Source: Epiperipatus broadwayi
Lineage: Eukaryota > Onychophora > Udeonychophora > Euonychophora > Peripatidae
DNA length: 64,000 nt
Reading direction: 5' to 3'
Assembly: GCA_028023455.1 (NCBI GenBank)
Contig: JAQFVV010006272.1
Location: forward strand, 5,139,217 to 5,203,216
Below are positions 1 through 13,259 of this stretch, piece after piece. A program made the translations under genes and the position numbers. Every line of letters starts with the position of its first letter. Positions within the stretch are counted from its first letter, which is position 1. The notes beneath the pieces were generated by a model. That model saw only the letters and a list, made by a program, of their open reading frames with translations. It had not been told where the DNA came from and did no database searches.

Positions 1-2760
1 ATCTTCTATTTACCCATCACAATGACAACTTGTTGGGGCATAAATCTGAATTATCTGTTTATCTTCTAATAATTTGAATAACTAATCTTTCTACTCTGAT
101 ATACTTACAGTCTTCACAAACTTGTTCTTTCACTTTTTATTGTTAGTGAATCAGTTGGATAAAATTTTAAAAATTTTCAGATTCCAAATAGGCTTACAAC
201 TTATATCACAGCTAAGTAATCCACAGAAAAGCCAATCATCCATTCAAATTGATCAGTCAACAGACATCTATTCTAAAAACTAAAAATCTAAAACCATCAT
301 CACATAACAAAGAAGGGAAGAGCTGCTGGAAAACTTTTCGCTCTGCAATGAAATATTGGAAATATTATTTTTTAATCTTTTTATGTATTCAAAGTAATTT
401 TAAAGCAATTACCTTCAAATCAAAGACCAAAACAAATGTTATATATTATAATACAGTGTGTATGATGTGCTTTTCTGATATCAATAGATTCCACTGTACA
501 CATCCAATAGAAATTTATTTTAGTAAAAACTATGACAATAGAAAAATCAAATGAAATTTAGATATTTTGTCATACAATAAAATTATAAAAAATAAAATTT
601 AAATATATACATTTTCAACATTAGTGCAAAATAGCAGAAGACTAACTTCTGATCAGATCATTAAGCTGAACATTAGAAGAATTATTAGAGAATTAAACTA
701 TTAGCTGGATCTTAGTTCATTCCACATAATAACAGTTTAATAACAATAAATGTTACAATTCTAAATCTTTACTGAAAATTTTATCACTTAAAAATCCAAT
801 TTTATATATTCTGCAGCTCATTACTGGAAATATTCATCACAGTTAATTATTAGATAATAAGAATAAAAAGTTTAATGATAAGATGCAAAAAAATATATTT
901 TATAACAAAATATCTTGTGTCAAAAGTTATGAAAAACAGAAGTAGAATTGTTAATGCATATAAAAAGATTTTATAGTGTAAATTTAATATGAATTGTCAA
1001 AGTGTGCTTTGTTATAAAAATCAAGAAAACAAATTATGCTTTCATCATTCTCATTTATTTTGTTGAAATTATAAATCTTAGGCAAATATTAGAAAAATAA
1101 AAATAAAAAATATCTTCACATTGTCAGAGAAATTAATTCAAAATTCAATACAAGTTTAGAAAAACCTACAAAATGATAAATCTAATTTTTAATTGAAATT
1201 TGTTATATCTAAACTTATCTATTATCATATGAAATGATGCTTGAAAAGATTGGTGATAAAAGAAGAGAATGATTGTTATAAACAAAAAAAAGAATGAGTG
1301 ACAATGAAGTGAATGAATTCCATTATTACAATAATGAATGTACCTTTGAACACCTGAAAAACAAAATAGATAAGAGACCAATCTGGAGAATTGTAATTCA
1401 TGTATTCATCAAAAGTCAATACCAATTTGATGGCAGTTAATAATATTAATAATTTTAATTTCTATTGAGAATGAAAAGAAATTAACTATTTATATGAGCA
1501 GTATTCTAGTGATTCCATAAAAATAAAATAGAAATTGTAACAATAAAATTTCATTATTTTTTTTAATGGTGTAAAATCCAGTTTTCTTATACCAAACACT
1601 AAGTATCACTGATTTATCAAACTTATATTCAGGTTTTATTAGACTACAGTAACTCTCTCTTCAGGGAACTCTATGTAAGCATGAGGAAGCAATATCAGAA
1701 CTAGATAGCTTTGCAAGTTATTGATTCCAGATCAGTAACTATATATTTCATTACTTCTTTCTTTATTTGTTCAAGCTTGAAGTTAAACATATGTTGAGAT
1801 TTTGAGCCTAACTTCAAGCTCTTAGCTTGTGTAGTAAAATATAGAGTTAAAGATGCTTGCTGGATGCATAACTGAATTGCTTCCAAAAGTCTTACTGATA
1901 AAGGCAAAAACCAGAAACTAATCTGAATATTTAAGTGCACTATTATCTAATAATTATATAGTCTCACAGATATAACAAATTATAAAAAAACTGAGAGAAC
2001 TTTTAGAACTTCCTGGACTGTTTTCATATCTTCAAAGATTGCAAAATCTCAGAAAATTTGATTATATTCAGCCCTTGGATTAATTTTCCGAGATTTATAT
2101 AAGGAGAGAGAAGATTGCTGACTAAAAAGGAGCTGAGATCACATATTTAAAGACAATTATCCTATTGGTTCACTTCATTTGGATTTTAATAGTTCTTGTA
2201 AATCAATCAGAGCCTGAAATAGCACTATCATATGAACTTATAATAAATAGCACAATTAATATTATATACATATTTAAATATAATGTACATGATTGCAGCA
2301 TATTAAATAATATATAACTATTAACAAATTTTAAATATGCAAATTCCAAATATAAATAATAAACTGCACACAAAATAACCCATCACTAAAGAAATATAAA
2401 ATTATTAATAGGTGTTATAATTTCAAGGTGAGATGAATAGTTAGATTATCATTTTAAAAAACAATATTGCATAAATGGTGGTGTACGTAAATACTAGTTA
2501 ATGTTTAAATACAATAAACACCATACGGATACGGTACACGTGATAATTATTCTGCATTCATATAGATAGCATAGAAGGTAAAAAAAAAAAAGGAATCGAA
2601 TAGATTCAATAAAAATTAAGATATTAGACAAAATATATGTCTGATTAAATATTGTAGTTATTTTTTAAAAAAAAAAAAACAATATTCTAAAATTGAAAAC
2701 GAAAAAAATTACCCTTACAACAATCACACATGTAAATAAATAAAAGGTAATTAACGTTAC
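1..2760. other. AT-rich stretch without recognisable gene; likely intron of the vinculin-like gene
   Basis: No exon, RNA gene or transposon that I recognise. If the minus-strand start exon at 2761-2832 is real, this stretch is its first intron and downstream region. Small open frames at 249-554 and 1701-1940 are low-complexity or lack any family resemblance. Confidence 0.4.
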
Positions 2761-2832
2761 CTGACTTGCGATGGGAGCTAAAATCATTTCAATTGTTTTT
2801 GTTTGCACTAAATCTAACCAATTGCTGGTCAT
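2761..2832 (-). CDS. Start exon of a vinculin/alpha-catenin family-like gene (partial)
   Basis: ATG at 2832-2830 opens 24 codons that end at CAG followed by the donor gtaacg. The peptide starts MTSNWLDLVQTKTIEMILAP and ends IASQ. The segment TKTIEMILAPIASQ resembles the amino-terminal helix of vinculin (TRTIESILEPVAQQ) and, more loosely, alpha-catulin, and it ends where vinculin's first coding exon ends. Vinculin-family proteins link actin to cell junctions. A promoter-like block lies about 100 bp upstream on the same strand. The next exon would lie left of the window or in 1-2760, where I could not find it. The match is short; the strand, start and splice donor are seen directly, the family is inference. 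Confidence 0.45.
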
Positions 2833-2928
2833 TTTTAATTATTATTTATTTGTACAAATTTAAAATTACACAGTGTACCGTCTGAATTTTGGGTGTTTTA
2901 ATAGAAACAATCTTCAAAATTGGATGCT

Positions 2929-2958
2929 GCCAATCAGAATTCATTTACTACGCATGCG
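2929..2958 (-). promoter_or_regulatory. TATA-less promoter block: CCAAT box and NRF1-like palindrome
   Basis: GCCAATCAG at 2929-2937 is the full NF-Y consensus (inverted relative to the gene). CGCATGCG at 2951-2958 is a self-complementary NRF1-type core, one of very few CpG pairs in this AT-rich DNA. Both lie about 95-130 bp upstream of the ATG at 2832, a usual spacing for a housekeeping promoter. Confidence 0.5.
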
Positions 2959-3504
2959 AGATAAAAAAAAAAAAAAAGCTGAATAGCTTCGATTAGAAAT
3001 AATTGCTCTACCGGCAGTTTATAGAATAATATGCCGTTCTTTAATTGTTGTATTGGATTGATCATAAGTTTATTATGAATATTAATAAGAAAAGCTAATT
3101 AAATTATTGTGCATAAATATTATTTTAAAAATGACTTAGGAAACAAACATGACAAATCTTCCCAAGACTTATTAAGTGTTTGCGCTAAACTATTTTTAAT
3201 ATTGCTATAAATTAGTGTAGCAAAGCATTTATATGCCAAAATTCTGGTAATCAGGAAGTAAACGTATACAGAGTCATATTGTAATCCTATTTTGGAATAA
3301 AATCGTAAAGTGTTAAGGAATCTTCAACAAAAAGAAAAACAAATTTTCATCTGAAAAATACTAAAATTTAAATAAATATCAGTTATTTAAATTAATGTTT
3401 GATTGATACACAACCGAATTTTTTTTTATCTTTCGCTTCTTCAATAATATTAATTTGTAATATCATTGCATTTGCTAATAGTCACATCTCTTCTTACAGC
3501 ACAT

Positions 3505-5540
3505 TGAAAAGTCATCATTATTTTCAATCATTATCGATCCGGTTGCAGGATGAAGGTTTCTCCACATCATCTTAGCACACTTCCTTATTTCATCCATCCA
3601 TCTTACATGTGGTCTCTTTCTAGGTTCTTTTAAATCTCTTGGAATCCAGTTTAAGATTTCAACTTTCCATCTATTCTCATCTCTTTCTAACAAAATGTCC
3701 AACCCAACTCCACTTCAGTCTTTTTAGTCTTTCAATAATGTCAGTAACATCGGTTTGTTATCCACATATTTCATTTTCGATCTCTTGTTATTATTCCTAA
3801 CATATATCTCTATACTTCATTGAGTAATTTGAAATCTTAGTATTATCCACATATTTCATTTTCGATCTCTTGTTATTATTCCTAACATACATCTCTATAC
3901 TTCATTGAGTAATTTGAAATCTCAGTATTGTATTTCTGTTAAGTGTCCAAGTCTCAGCTTCATAAGCAAAAATTGGTAACAACACATTTATTAAAAACTT
4001 TTTTCAAATACATAGATATATTTACTTTTAATATTAAATTATTTCTATCAAAAGCATTCCAATCATGTTTATTCTATGATTAATTTCATTCATTATATTT
4101 CCATCTGTAGTAATAATCTGACCAAGATATTTGTGGTAGTTAACTTCTTTTAACTCATCAATATCATTTTTTATTTTCTTCTTTTGAGAAAATTCATTGA
4201 ACATTACTAACATTTACCTTTAATCCTCTTTTTTTACTTTAATCTGATAACTCTCAACATTTCCTGCAGCTCTAAAGCATTATTTGCAAAAACAACTACA
4301 TCATCTGTAAAATCTAGATGACTCAAATAATTTCCATGTACTTTTATTCCCTTAACTTCCCATTTTAATTCACAAAATACTTTTTGCAAAACTGCTGTCA
4401 AAAGTGTTGGAGATATGAAGTCACCTTATCATCTACCCTTTTCAATGTTAATCTTTTTAGTATCATTACATAATCTAAATGTTGCTGTTGCATTTTTAAA
4501 AACATTCTTCAGAATATGATAATATCCTAGGTCTATACCTTAATGATCAATGGTTTTAATCACTGAAGAAATGCTTATAGAATTAAATGCCTTTCCATAA
4601 TCTACAAATCCAAAGGATAATGGCAACTCACATTCATTGATTCTTTCTATAACTTCCCCAATACTTGGATATGATCCACTGTACTTTAAACACTTTTAAA
4701 TCCAGCTTGTTCTTTTGTTTGGTTTAAATCCAAAGTTCATTATAGATGAATTGTAATTATTTTAGTATAAAATTTTTATAGAATCTATAAAATATTGATA
4801 CTACATTCTTCCAATCATCTAGTACATCTTTATTATTTAGACATTTAGTATATTACTTTGACAAAAAAAATATAATTCTTCTCCTGCTTCTTTTAAGATA
4901 TTGATTACAATTCCGGCATTACCTGGAGCTTTTCCCTTCTTCATAAATTTAATTGCATATCTCACTTCTCCACTTAAAATCCTGGACAATTCAGAAGATA
5001 TAATAGTTATTGGAGTTACTTTTTTTTTATTTTTTAATGATATATAATTCTTTTACACATTTTATGTTGCCATCTCTCTTTTTAGTATTTCCTACTATTA
5101 CCAAGATCTTGTTTTACACTCTTGAGACTTTTATTCTCTTCTATAGATTTCCTTGTTAGTTCACAATTGTACTTTCTTATATTATTATCAATTCTTTTTC
5201 ACACTATTTTACAAAATTCTAGATATCCAATCCTTCTTAATGATAATTACACATTTTATGTTGTCATCTCTCTTTTTAGTATTTTCTACTATTACCAAGA
5301 TCTTGTTTTACACTCTTGAGACTTTTATTCTCTTCTATAGATTTCCTTGTTAGTTCACAATTGTACTTTCTTATATTATTATCAATTCTTTTTCACACTA
5401 TTTTACAAAATTCTAGATATCCAATCCTTCTTAATGATAATTTTTATATATTTTTATATTCTTTCTTTTCTTCATAAATTGTCTTGTCTCTATAGAAATT
5501 TTATTGGTCAATTGCTGTTTTTTTGTACCAGCTATTAAAA
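3505..5540 (-). mobile_element. RTE-clade LINE, reverse-transcriptase and C-terminal part, broken
   Basis: Read on the minus strand from about 5540 down to 3505, this matches the RT and C-terminal region of RTE elements. The end carries WKVEILNWIPRDLKEPRKRP and VRWMDEIRKC, the same as the plus copy at 36.2 kb. Upstream are the linker (KSIEENKSLKSVKQDLG-like) and the start of the RT. The frame is broken by many stops and shifts. The end near 3505 is followed by ATG/ATGA-type triplets, as RTE tails usually are. It is the 3' part of the element whose endonuclease lies at 7046-7450; the plus-strand RTE at 5545-7045 separates the two. RTE elements copy themselves by target-primed reverse transcription; this copy is dead. 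Confidence 0.85.
5055..5442. repeat. Two tandem copies of a 194-bp unit inside the RTE linker
   Basis: Copies 5055-5248 and 5249-5442 are nearly identical (for example acacattttatgttg starts each). The duplicated DNA is the minus-strand linker between endonuclease and RT, so the duplication happened after the RTE inserted. Confidence 0.9.
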
Positions 5541-5544
5541 AGAA

Positions 5545-7045
5545 GAGATAGCATCAGGAAATGTGTAGAAGAGTTTCTGCCAAGAATTTGGCAGGATTTC
5601 AAATGAAGAAATGAGACATGCAATTAAATTTATGAAGATGGAAACAGCTCTAGATGATGATGGAATTATAATCATTATCTTAAAAGGAGCAGGAAAAGGA
5701 GTAGAAAAAAATGGCAGTTATATACCAAGTGTCTAAATGATAAAGATATACCAAATGATTGGAAGAATGCAGTATTAATATTAATATTTTGAAAAAGTGA
5801 TAAAGAAGATAAATAGAAATTGCAGACCTATCAATTTTTTATCGGTTATAAACAAAATTTTTAACACAGTGAACTTCGGATTTACACCAAACCAAAGAAC
5901 AAACTGGACTTAAAAATGGTTTAGTACAATGGATCATATTTAAGTACTGAGGAAAGTTATAGAAAGGACCAATGAATATTAATTACCATTATGCTTTGGA
6001 TTTGTAGATTATGGAAAGACATTTGGCTATAAGTATTTTTTCAGTGATTAAAGAATTGGATCACCAAGGAATAGACTCAAGGTACATATTCTGAAAAATA
6101 TTTATAAAAATGCAACAGCAATCATTAGATTACATAATGATATTAAAAAGATTAACATTGAAAAAGGTGACTTCATATCTCCAGAACTTTTTACAGCAGT
6201 TTTGCAAAAAGCATTTTGTGAATTGAAATGGGAAGATAAGGGAATAAAAGTAAATGAAGATTATTTAAATAATCTAGATTTTGCAGATGATATAGTTGTT
6301 TTTCAAAATAATGTCTTAGAACTTCAGAAAATGTTGAAAGAGTTATCAGATGAAAGTAAAAAAATAGGATTAAAGATAAATGTTAAAAAAACTAAAGTAA
6401 CGTTCAACGGATTTTCTCAAAAGAAGAAAATAAAGATTGATATTGATGAGTCAGAAGAAGTTAACAACTATAAATATCTTGGTCAGATTATTATAACAGA
6501 TGGAAACATAATGAATGAAATTAATCATAAAATAAACTTGGTTGTAGTGCTTTTGGTAGAAATAATTTAATACTAAAAGAAAATATGCCTATTTGTTTGA
6601 AAAGGATGTGTTACCAATTCTTACTTACCAGTCTGAGACTTGGACTTTTAAAAGAAGTGGAATATGGAGACTTCAATTAAGCATGGAGAACTGTATATTA
6701 TGAGTAACAAGAAGAGATCAAAAGTGAAATATATGGATGAAAGAACAAATATTTGTTACTGACATCACTGAAAGACTTAAGAAACTGAAGTCTAGTTGGG
6801 CTGGACATCTTGTTAAAAGAAATTATAATAGATAGACAAATGAAGTCTTACACTGGATTTCAAGAGATTGTAAAAGGATCTAGAAATAGACCATAAGTGA
6901 GATGGATGAATAAAATAAGAAAGTATGCTGGAGTGAAGTGGAAGAGAAAGGCTAGAAAATGGTGAAGATGGACTGAACTTATAGAAACCCTCATCTTATG
7001 GTGGATTTATAATGGTTAAAAATGATGTTGATGATGATCTTTGTT
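5545..7045 (+). mobile_element. RTE-clade LINE, plus strand, 5'-truncated, inserted into the minus RTE
   Basis: The longest intact block is 6202-6570: NLDFADDIVVFQNNVLEL contains the RT catalytic FADD motif, followed by the RTE-type KIGLKINVKKTKV and YKYLGQIIITDGN. Upstream (5590-6200) the finger/palm region is readable in pieces, including GFVDYGKTFG-like and GDFISPELFTAVLQ segments. Downstream, frameshifted pieces of the C-terminal region run to about 7010. The element ends in the triplet-rich tail gatgttgatgatgatc (7022-7040), typical of RTE 3' ends. Stops and shifts show it is inactive. Confidence 0.85.
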
Positions 7046-7450
7046 GTCTTTTTAAAAGTGTATCACTTATTTTTCTATTGACTCCATCCCAATATAAATC
7101 ATGTTCAAAATCTGTTAATATTTGAAAATGATTTGCATATTCTAATTTAAATTTATTGGAATGTTGATTGTGAATCTCTCTAGTTTTGCGTTAACACATA
7201 TTTTACACCTCACTAGACAATAATCACTTCCTGTGTTGAATTTATTAAGAACATTACAATCATAAAATACATATATTCTGTTAGTCAAAATATAATCAAA
7301 TTCTGATATACCTTCATTTGGATGCGTCCATGTCTATTTCCATTCAACATTTTAATTATCAAAAAATTAAGTAGTTAACAGGTCGCCATTTTTGAATAAA
7401 AATTAATTCTTTAGAAAAATTATTTGCTAAATTATATTGAGAAACTCAAT
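7046..7450 (-). mobile_element. RTE endonuclease C-terminal fragment (5' part of the interrupted minus RTE)
   Basis: Minus-strand reading gives WTWTHPNEGISEFDYILTNR and then NKFNTGSDYCLVR. This is the end of an apurinic-type endonuclease domain, with the SDH catalytic triplet changed to SDY. It then runs into DFEHDLYWDGVNRKISDTLL, the linker whose continuation is found at 5540 and below. The plus RTE therefore sits inside this element. Confidence 0.8.
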
Positions 7451-9473
7451 AGATTTCAGTGAATTAAATATACAGTACTGATATAATTCTAAAGTTAGTT
7501 ACTGTAATAATATTATACCGATATAATATTAAAGGTAGTTATTGTAACAATATTTGTTAGATGTAGCCTGGCATATGAATTTTGATGCCTAGGGCAAGTT
7601 TTATAAAATATACACTAAAAATTTATTGAAAACGCTTATTTAAAAAAGTTATTGAACAAATATATGTTAAACATAAACGTATTTATTTAAAATGTATTTT
7701 TTCAATATAACATCTCATTTTAGTAATGGACAGACTTGTTGACAGTTGATAACAAGAAGAATGTCAATCAAACCTATATATGTAGCAAATAACTAACTAA
7801 TCATTAAGAGCTATATAAAGTGCAATACATTAAAACCTTAGATATAGAAGCTGACAAAAATAAAGATCCAGTTGATCTATAATATTTTCTTTCAAGCAAA
7901 AAGATTTTAAGTGTGTTTTGAAAACTGCTTTATCATCTTTCCCTGCAGTTTTATGACATTTTTTCAACTCACAAAGGGAACACTGACATCATGTGCTTTT
8001 AGATATTTGATTGCCCAGTTCTACATACATACTAATGCACTAATTATATATGTGTGGTGGAGATAATGATCTGAACCAATTGATGAGTGCTGGTTCAGCA
8101 TGAAGTATGTATATTGGAGATTATTTACCTTTTCATATGCATGTGATCATGTGTATAGGTTGCATAGAGTGTTGTAGAGAGCTTAAAAGTCTGAGTTCAA
8201 ATCCCTTCTAAATTACTTTAATTATATTATGAACTAATTACAGTGAATAATCCTTACATTTTGTTTAATTTTGTGCTCATATGGCAAACATTTTAGATAA
8301 TCAAGTGATCATTATGTTTAGGATTACTAGATTTTCAATTCATAAAATATAGGCACTTGTAAAATAAAAATAAAAGAACTTTTTTAGATACCCCTGCCGC
8401 CAGATAGTAAAAATAAGATCTAGATTGTTTTATAATAATATTCTAAAACCAAAAAATAATATTAATTGAACAAATTTAAATATCAAATAAAAATAATAAT
8501 TTTCAAACTGAACAAAAATATTTATTTAACTAGTCATATTTTTCGTTGAGTAAATTTTTTAAAACAAAAATTCATTTTTAATTAATAGCTCTCTACACAA
8601 TTGATATTTGCCTTTATTTTTATTTGGCGCAGATACTTACTGATTTTTACTAACAATCTGTTTCTAACATGAAATCAAACATTTTTTTAGCGATAGAAAA
8701 AAACTTGTTCATTACTTATGCAGTGGATCCTGGTAGACAATGAATTTAATAATTTTGTGAAGTTAGGACATTCACGGTTATTTGCTTGAAGCATTTTGAA
8801 TACTTCCATCTATAAATCAGTAATATTATAAGTAAGGAAAAACTTCAATTTTCTCAACCCTTTGTTTTAAATCTTGCAGTACTATTTTTTTAACCGAAAT
8901 TTCATCAGAATTTTAGTTTATATTAATAGTTGATTCTTCAAGGAGAACTGAATTTATAAATTCTGCTGATTCTTCAATAGCTGACCACTGAAACTCAAAA
9001 TTCTGATTTATTTTTATCCATGAAAATTTGTCTGTGTCATTGAAGCTATTTTTTCACATTTCTAAGTAATAAATATTGTTTTCATCAAAAATTTAAAACA
9101 TGACTGTCAAAATTTCCTTTGTTCACAGTTCCTTTATTTATAGTGAGAGAGACCTTTTGTTTGCAAAGTTGAGAAATAACTTGATTTTTTTTTTTTTTTG
9201 GGGGGGGGGGTTAATGTTTTTTTAGCTCCTTGTATTTTAAAGCAATCTCTACAGCTGACATTTCATTTCTTTCAAAAATAGTAACAATTTCATTGAAAAT
9301 TTGAAGGCAGTCATTAATAAATAAAGCTAATAACTCATTGAATAGGTTTTCAAAAAGCTAATTTTATTAATTTCAGATAAGAATTCTCAGATTCATTAAA
9401 AAAAAACTTAAATTCCTTTCCAAGTTAGAAGAATTCTATGAAGGACTGGTAATATAATTTAAAATCTTAAAAC
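7451..9473. other. No gene seen; homopolymer junction at 9185-9210
   Basis: AT-rich DNA with no exon or element I can support. A run of 15 T directly followed by 11 G lies at 9185-9210. Confidence 0.4.
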
Positions 9474-9930
9474 AGGCAAAATTCTCTATACGTATTGCCA
9501 CTCAGTGCAAGTCAGAGTAATCAATGGATGCCAGAAGACTTGGGCATAAAATCCCCATCTAGTGCCTTTGGCCTTCATCAGTGAGGAGCCTTGAATCTGA
9601 GAGTACTGCACCTAGATCTTAGGATCTAATGCAACCCTCCAGCAGCCATTTTTTTTATCTCTACTTAACTACAAAACTATGAGACTTAAATTGAAAATAC
9701 TATAATATTTTCAATCCAAGCTCATTAGCTTATATAAATTTATGAGCTCAAACTGAAAACAGTAATGTTTTTAATCCAAACTAATTCACTTGTATAATTA
9801 TACAGATCCAAATTCAGTTTAGTATCTATATATTTTGGTGTTTTTGTTTTTTTAATAACCATAGTCACCAACATCCTTTGGGCATGATTGATATTAAACA
9901 ACTAAAACATAATATGACCACCTTTTCTTA
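9474..9930 (-). mobile_element. Foldback/TIR element family, copy 1 (reverse orientation, one end lost)
   Basis: Starts with the family's terminal repeat (ggcaaaattctctatacg..., then agagtaatcaatggatgcca and the block around catctagtgcc). It continues with the family's inner part in reverse order relative to the full copy at 37086-37616 (gaggagccttgaatctgaga; aggatctaatgcaaccctcc; catagtcaccaacatcc). No protein is encoded. Confidence 0.8.
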
Positions 9931-9944
9931 TATATACACAGTCT

Positions 9945-10045
9945 GTTAAAACAGTAGTATTTGTCTCCACACATTAGTGTTAGCCAGTGCAAGCTATAGC
10001 AATTCAGTGGATGCTAGGTTTGTGATATGGCTTGCACAGGGTGGT
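9945..10045 (+). mobile_element. Foldback/TIR element, terminal-repeat fragment
   Basis: A second, diverged terminal repeat in direct (not inverted) orientation: tttgtctccacacattagtg, tagccagtgcaagc and caattcagtggatgc match the family's left end. Confidence 0.6.
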
Positions 10046-10049
10046 CTAA

Positions 10050-12100
10050 GAAGAGAGTCGCAACTGTTGTAATAAATTGTATACGTGTAAGAAAATATAA
10101 TCGTGTTACATTACAATTATTTAAAATTATCAAATTCTATCATCCAGATTTTATTTCCACTTTGTGGAATAAATATTCTAGTTAACACAGATGCAAGTTT
10201 TAGATCTAATCTATTGGATGTATATGTAGATATAGCAATAAAATTGGAATGGTTTAACTTTTTTTGTATTTTATTCATTATAAAAGTTGCAATTGCACTA
10301 TTAACTATAGCTTTTGTTTTTTTCTAACACCATATTATTTTATATTGTAAAAATTTGAGATGAGTTTAGACTAGCAATCAAATGACTTAAAACTTTGTTG
10401 TTGCACAACTATATGGAATACAAATGTAATATCTCTAGCTGCATGAATATAGCTTAATCATCAGATTTTTTCTTATGATGTTTTAAAGAGTTTCCTCCAA
10501 ATGTCAGAGTAAAATATTATTAAGTATGGAACCAAGCACAATGTAGACATTTTCATTTTCATATTCTGGCTTTAGAAATTTGTATTCATTTTGTAATTCT
10601 ATATTAAAATTACACTATCTTTTAGACATTTCTTTTAGCATTGTTTTGAATCATTAAATACAAATATAAATCAAATAAATGAAATTATAAATTCTTAATT
10701 AATTAACTATCATAATTAAATTAACCATTAAATGCAAATGACAATTTACGTGTTAGTAACTACTCAAATTAACACATAAACAATCAATATTGCAATATAA
10801 TTTTTTCTGTTTTGAAATTGTCTGATAATATGGCATTTTTAAAAATGTAGACATTTTATATGGCATTTTTATAAATAAGGACATTTTGCTTATTTTTAAA
10901 AGTACGGTACAACAGGGACAAGACCTTCAAAATGTGGACTGTCCATACTAAATAAAGGATATATAGATTTAATTCTATCATCTTGAATGGAATTTAGTGA
11001 CCTAATAAACATAGTCCTATAAAGAATGCTTCTACTCAAATAGTACAATTTCTTGCTTTGCTACAGCCATTTGCATTTATTCTGCTCAGCTTCATATGCA
11101 TATAACTAACTGGATGCTAGTTTATCTGATGTAGATTTTCACAGTTCTAATTTTTTGACTTCATATACTTAGAGTCTATTAAATTGCCCTTCTATATAAT
11201 TTAATACACTATCCATATATCTTCTTAGTTTTAGGCTCAAGCCGAAAATACTTCAAGAATGATATGTATGTGTATGCTTAAATGCATATATATTTTTTTA
11301 AAAGTTTGTTTTAAAAAAAGTGTTTTGTACATTTGTAACTTTTAAATGTCTTTGTAACCAAATAAATTAGGGGAAATTTAATTATTAGATATATGCCTAT
11401 CCAATCGTACCATTTGTAACAATTACACAAGCAAGATAAAGAAATTAGAACGCCACTTGAAAAATCGCAAAGTTCTTGGTTTTTATGGGGCAGCAAGAAC
11501 AAAAAAACTACAGTCATCTAATAAAAATAATATTAAATATAGCAACAATAAAAGACCCACTGTGAGTTCCGGTTGCTTATCTCCATACAGGTTCTTCAAC
11601 AAGTCCTTCTTCCTTCTTTCCAAATATATAAGACCTTCGGCATCACCCGGTGCTATTCTGACAACTATAAAAAATATATTTTATAAAAAATATTATGAAG
11701 TTGGAAGGGTTTCCTTTTCGTTAGGTACTGTGTTTCCCTGGCCCACTAGATTGTTTTCAATCTAGTAGTTCTTTTATGGGTGGTTCAACTCTTAGATTTT
11801 ATTACAATGCTTGGATGACTATTGAACAAAAATCTTCTTACTTTTATCATTGAAAAATTAAACCCAATATTAATTTACATAGTCAAAGTTCTTATAGATT
11901 GCCTAGGGTATTGATGAACAGAATGTATAATCCTATTAATGGTCCAAATAAGTGTGAAGACCATTATTGTATTGTGCCTTTAACTAGATTATTTATCACA
12001 AAAAGGTAATAATGATGATGATGATAATAATATCTAATAATGATAATAATAGTGATATCACATATGATATATAGTGTGTGTACCGTTATATAAAATTATT
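10050..12100. other. No gene seen
   Basis: AT-rich. The open frames at 10103-10327 and 11457-11765 have no family resemblance, no splice sites and no codon structure I would trust. A short ATG/ATA triplet repeat lies at 12008-12040. Confidence 0.4.
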
Positions 12101-12104
12101 ATAT

Positions 12105-13203
12105 TTAATTTTTTTTTTTTATTTTTTTTTTATATTTTTTTTTTTTTAATTAAAAAAAAAATTTTTTTTTTTAATTATTTTGTTCTAAAGAGAATTTATG
12201 TTGAGTGGGAATATATTTTGTTCTATTTGAAAGTTTGTGTAGAAATTTTGTTTTGGAGGTTGGATTGGATATTTGTTGTTGGAGTTTGGTTGGTTGTGTT
12301 AGGTTGTGTGTGGATGGAGATTTTTGTCTTGTTGGATGTGTGTTTCTGTGGGTTGTTTTTCTTTGCAGTTTATATCGTTGTTTTTCATGAAGGTTACGGG
12401 TGTGTTTCGCTCAGCTCCAGAGAGGCAGGTATTTTTTGTATATATTTCCTCAGATCCAGAGAGAGAGGGTTTTTGTTTTCTGTATATATTGTTGTCTAGC
12501 TTTAAAAATAGAGGTTTGAATTAGCCTAGCTTGGGTAGGGGCATCACTGTTTGATAACTTTATGGGTTGTGGTAGCTTAGAGTGATTGAATTGGGGTGTC
12601 TCTGAGTGTTCATGGGTTGTGTGCTTTAGTGCGTGTTGTTCTTTTGTCTTCTCATGTTGTGAATTGCTATCTTCTTTTGGCTGTCATTCTGTCAGTCTCT
12701 AGAAGGATAGATGAGTATATATGCTTGGCTGCTTGTTTATCTGACTTGTTTTAGTATTTTTCTTTTTTTGTTAGTGTTTAAAGGGTAGAGAGATAATTTA
12801 TAAATAAATATAATAAAAAAAAAAATTTAAATAATTTTTAATAATATTATTATTATTAATAAAAAAAAAATTAATTTTTATTTATTAAAAAAAATTTAAA
12901 ATTTATTAAATTTTTTTAAAAAAATTAAATTTTATTTATATAAATAATATAATTTTTATTTTTAAATATTAAAAAAAAAAAAAATAAAAAAAAAAAATAT
13001 AAATATAAAATAAAAAAAAAAAAAAAAAAAAAAATTATTTTATAATTTAAAAAAAATAATATAATATAAAAAAATAAAAAATTAATAATAATTAAAAAAA
13101 AAAAAAAAGAAAATAAAAAAAATTAAAAAAATTAAAAATTTAAAATAATTAAAAATTTAAAATAAAATTTTTTAAAAATTTAAATTTAATTTAAAATATT
13201 AAA

Positions 13204-13259
<56 letters not shown>

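Noticed and set aside
249-554. 101-codon open frame
   Set aside because: AT-driven composition (Lys/Asn/Ile/Phe), no domain, no conservation clue.
1701-1940. 79-codon minus frame with an acceptor-like site, a possible second exon of the vinculin-like gene
   Set aside because: The peptide does not resemble any part of vinculin or alpha-catenin and the phase does not give a convincing join.
8150-8210. B-box-like gagttcaaatccc, possible SINE
   Set aside because: The A box and tRNA arms are not recognisable and no direct repeats flank it.
11457-11765. 102-codon open frame
   Set aside because: No family resemblance, mixed low-complexity composition, no splice sites or promoter that would support it.
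12074-12499. 141-codon open frame, hydrophobic
   Set aside because: It is the translation of T-only and G+T-rich low-complexity DNA; long because stop codons are rare in such DNA in that frame. No domain.
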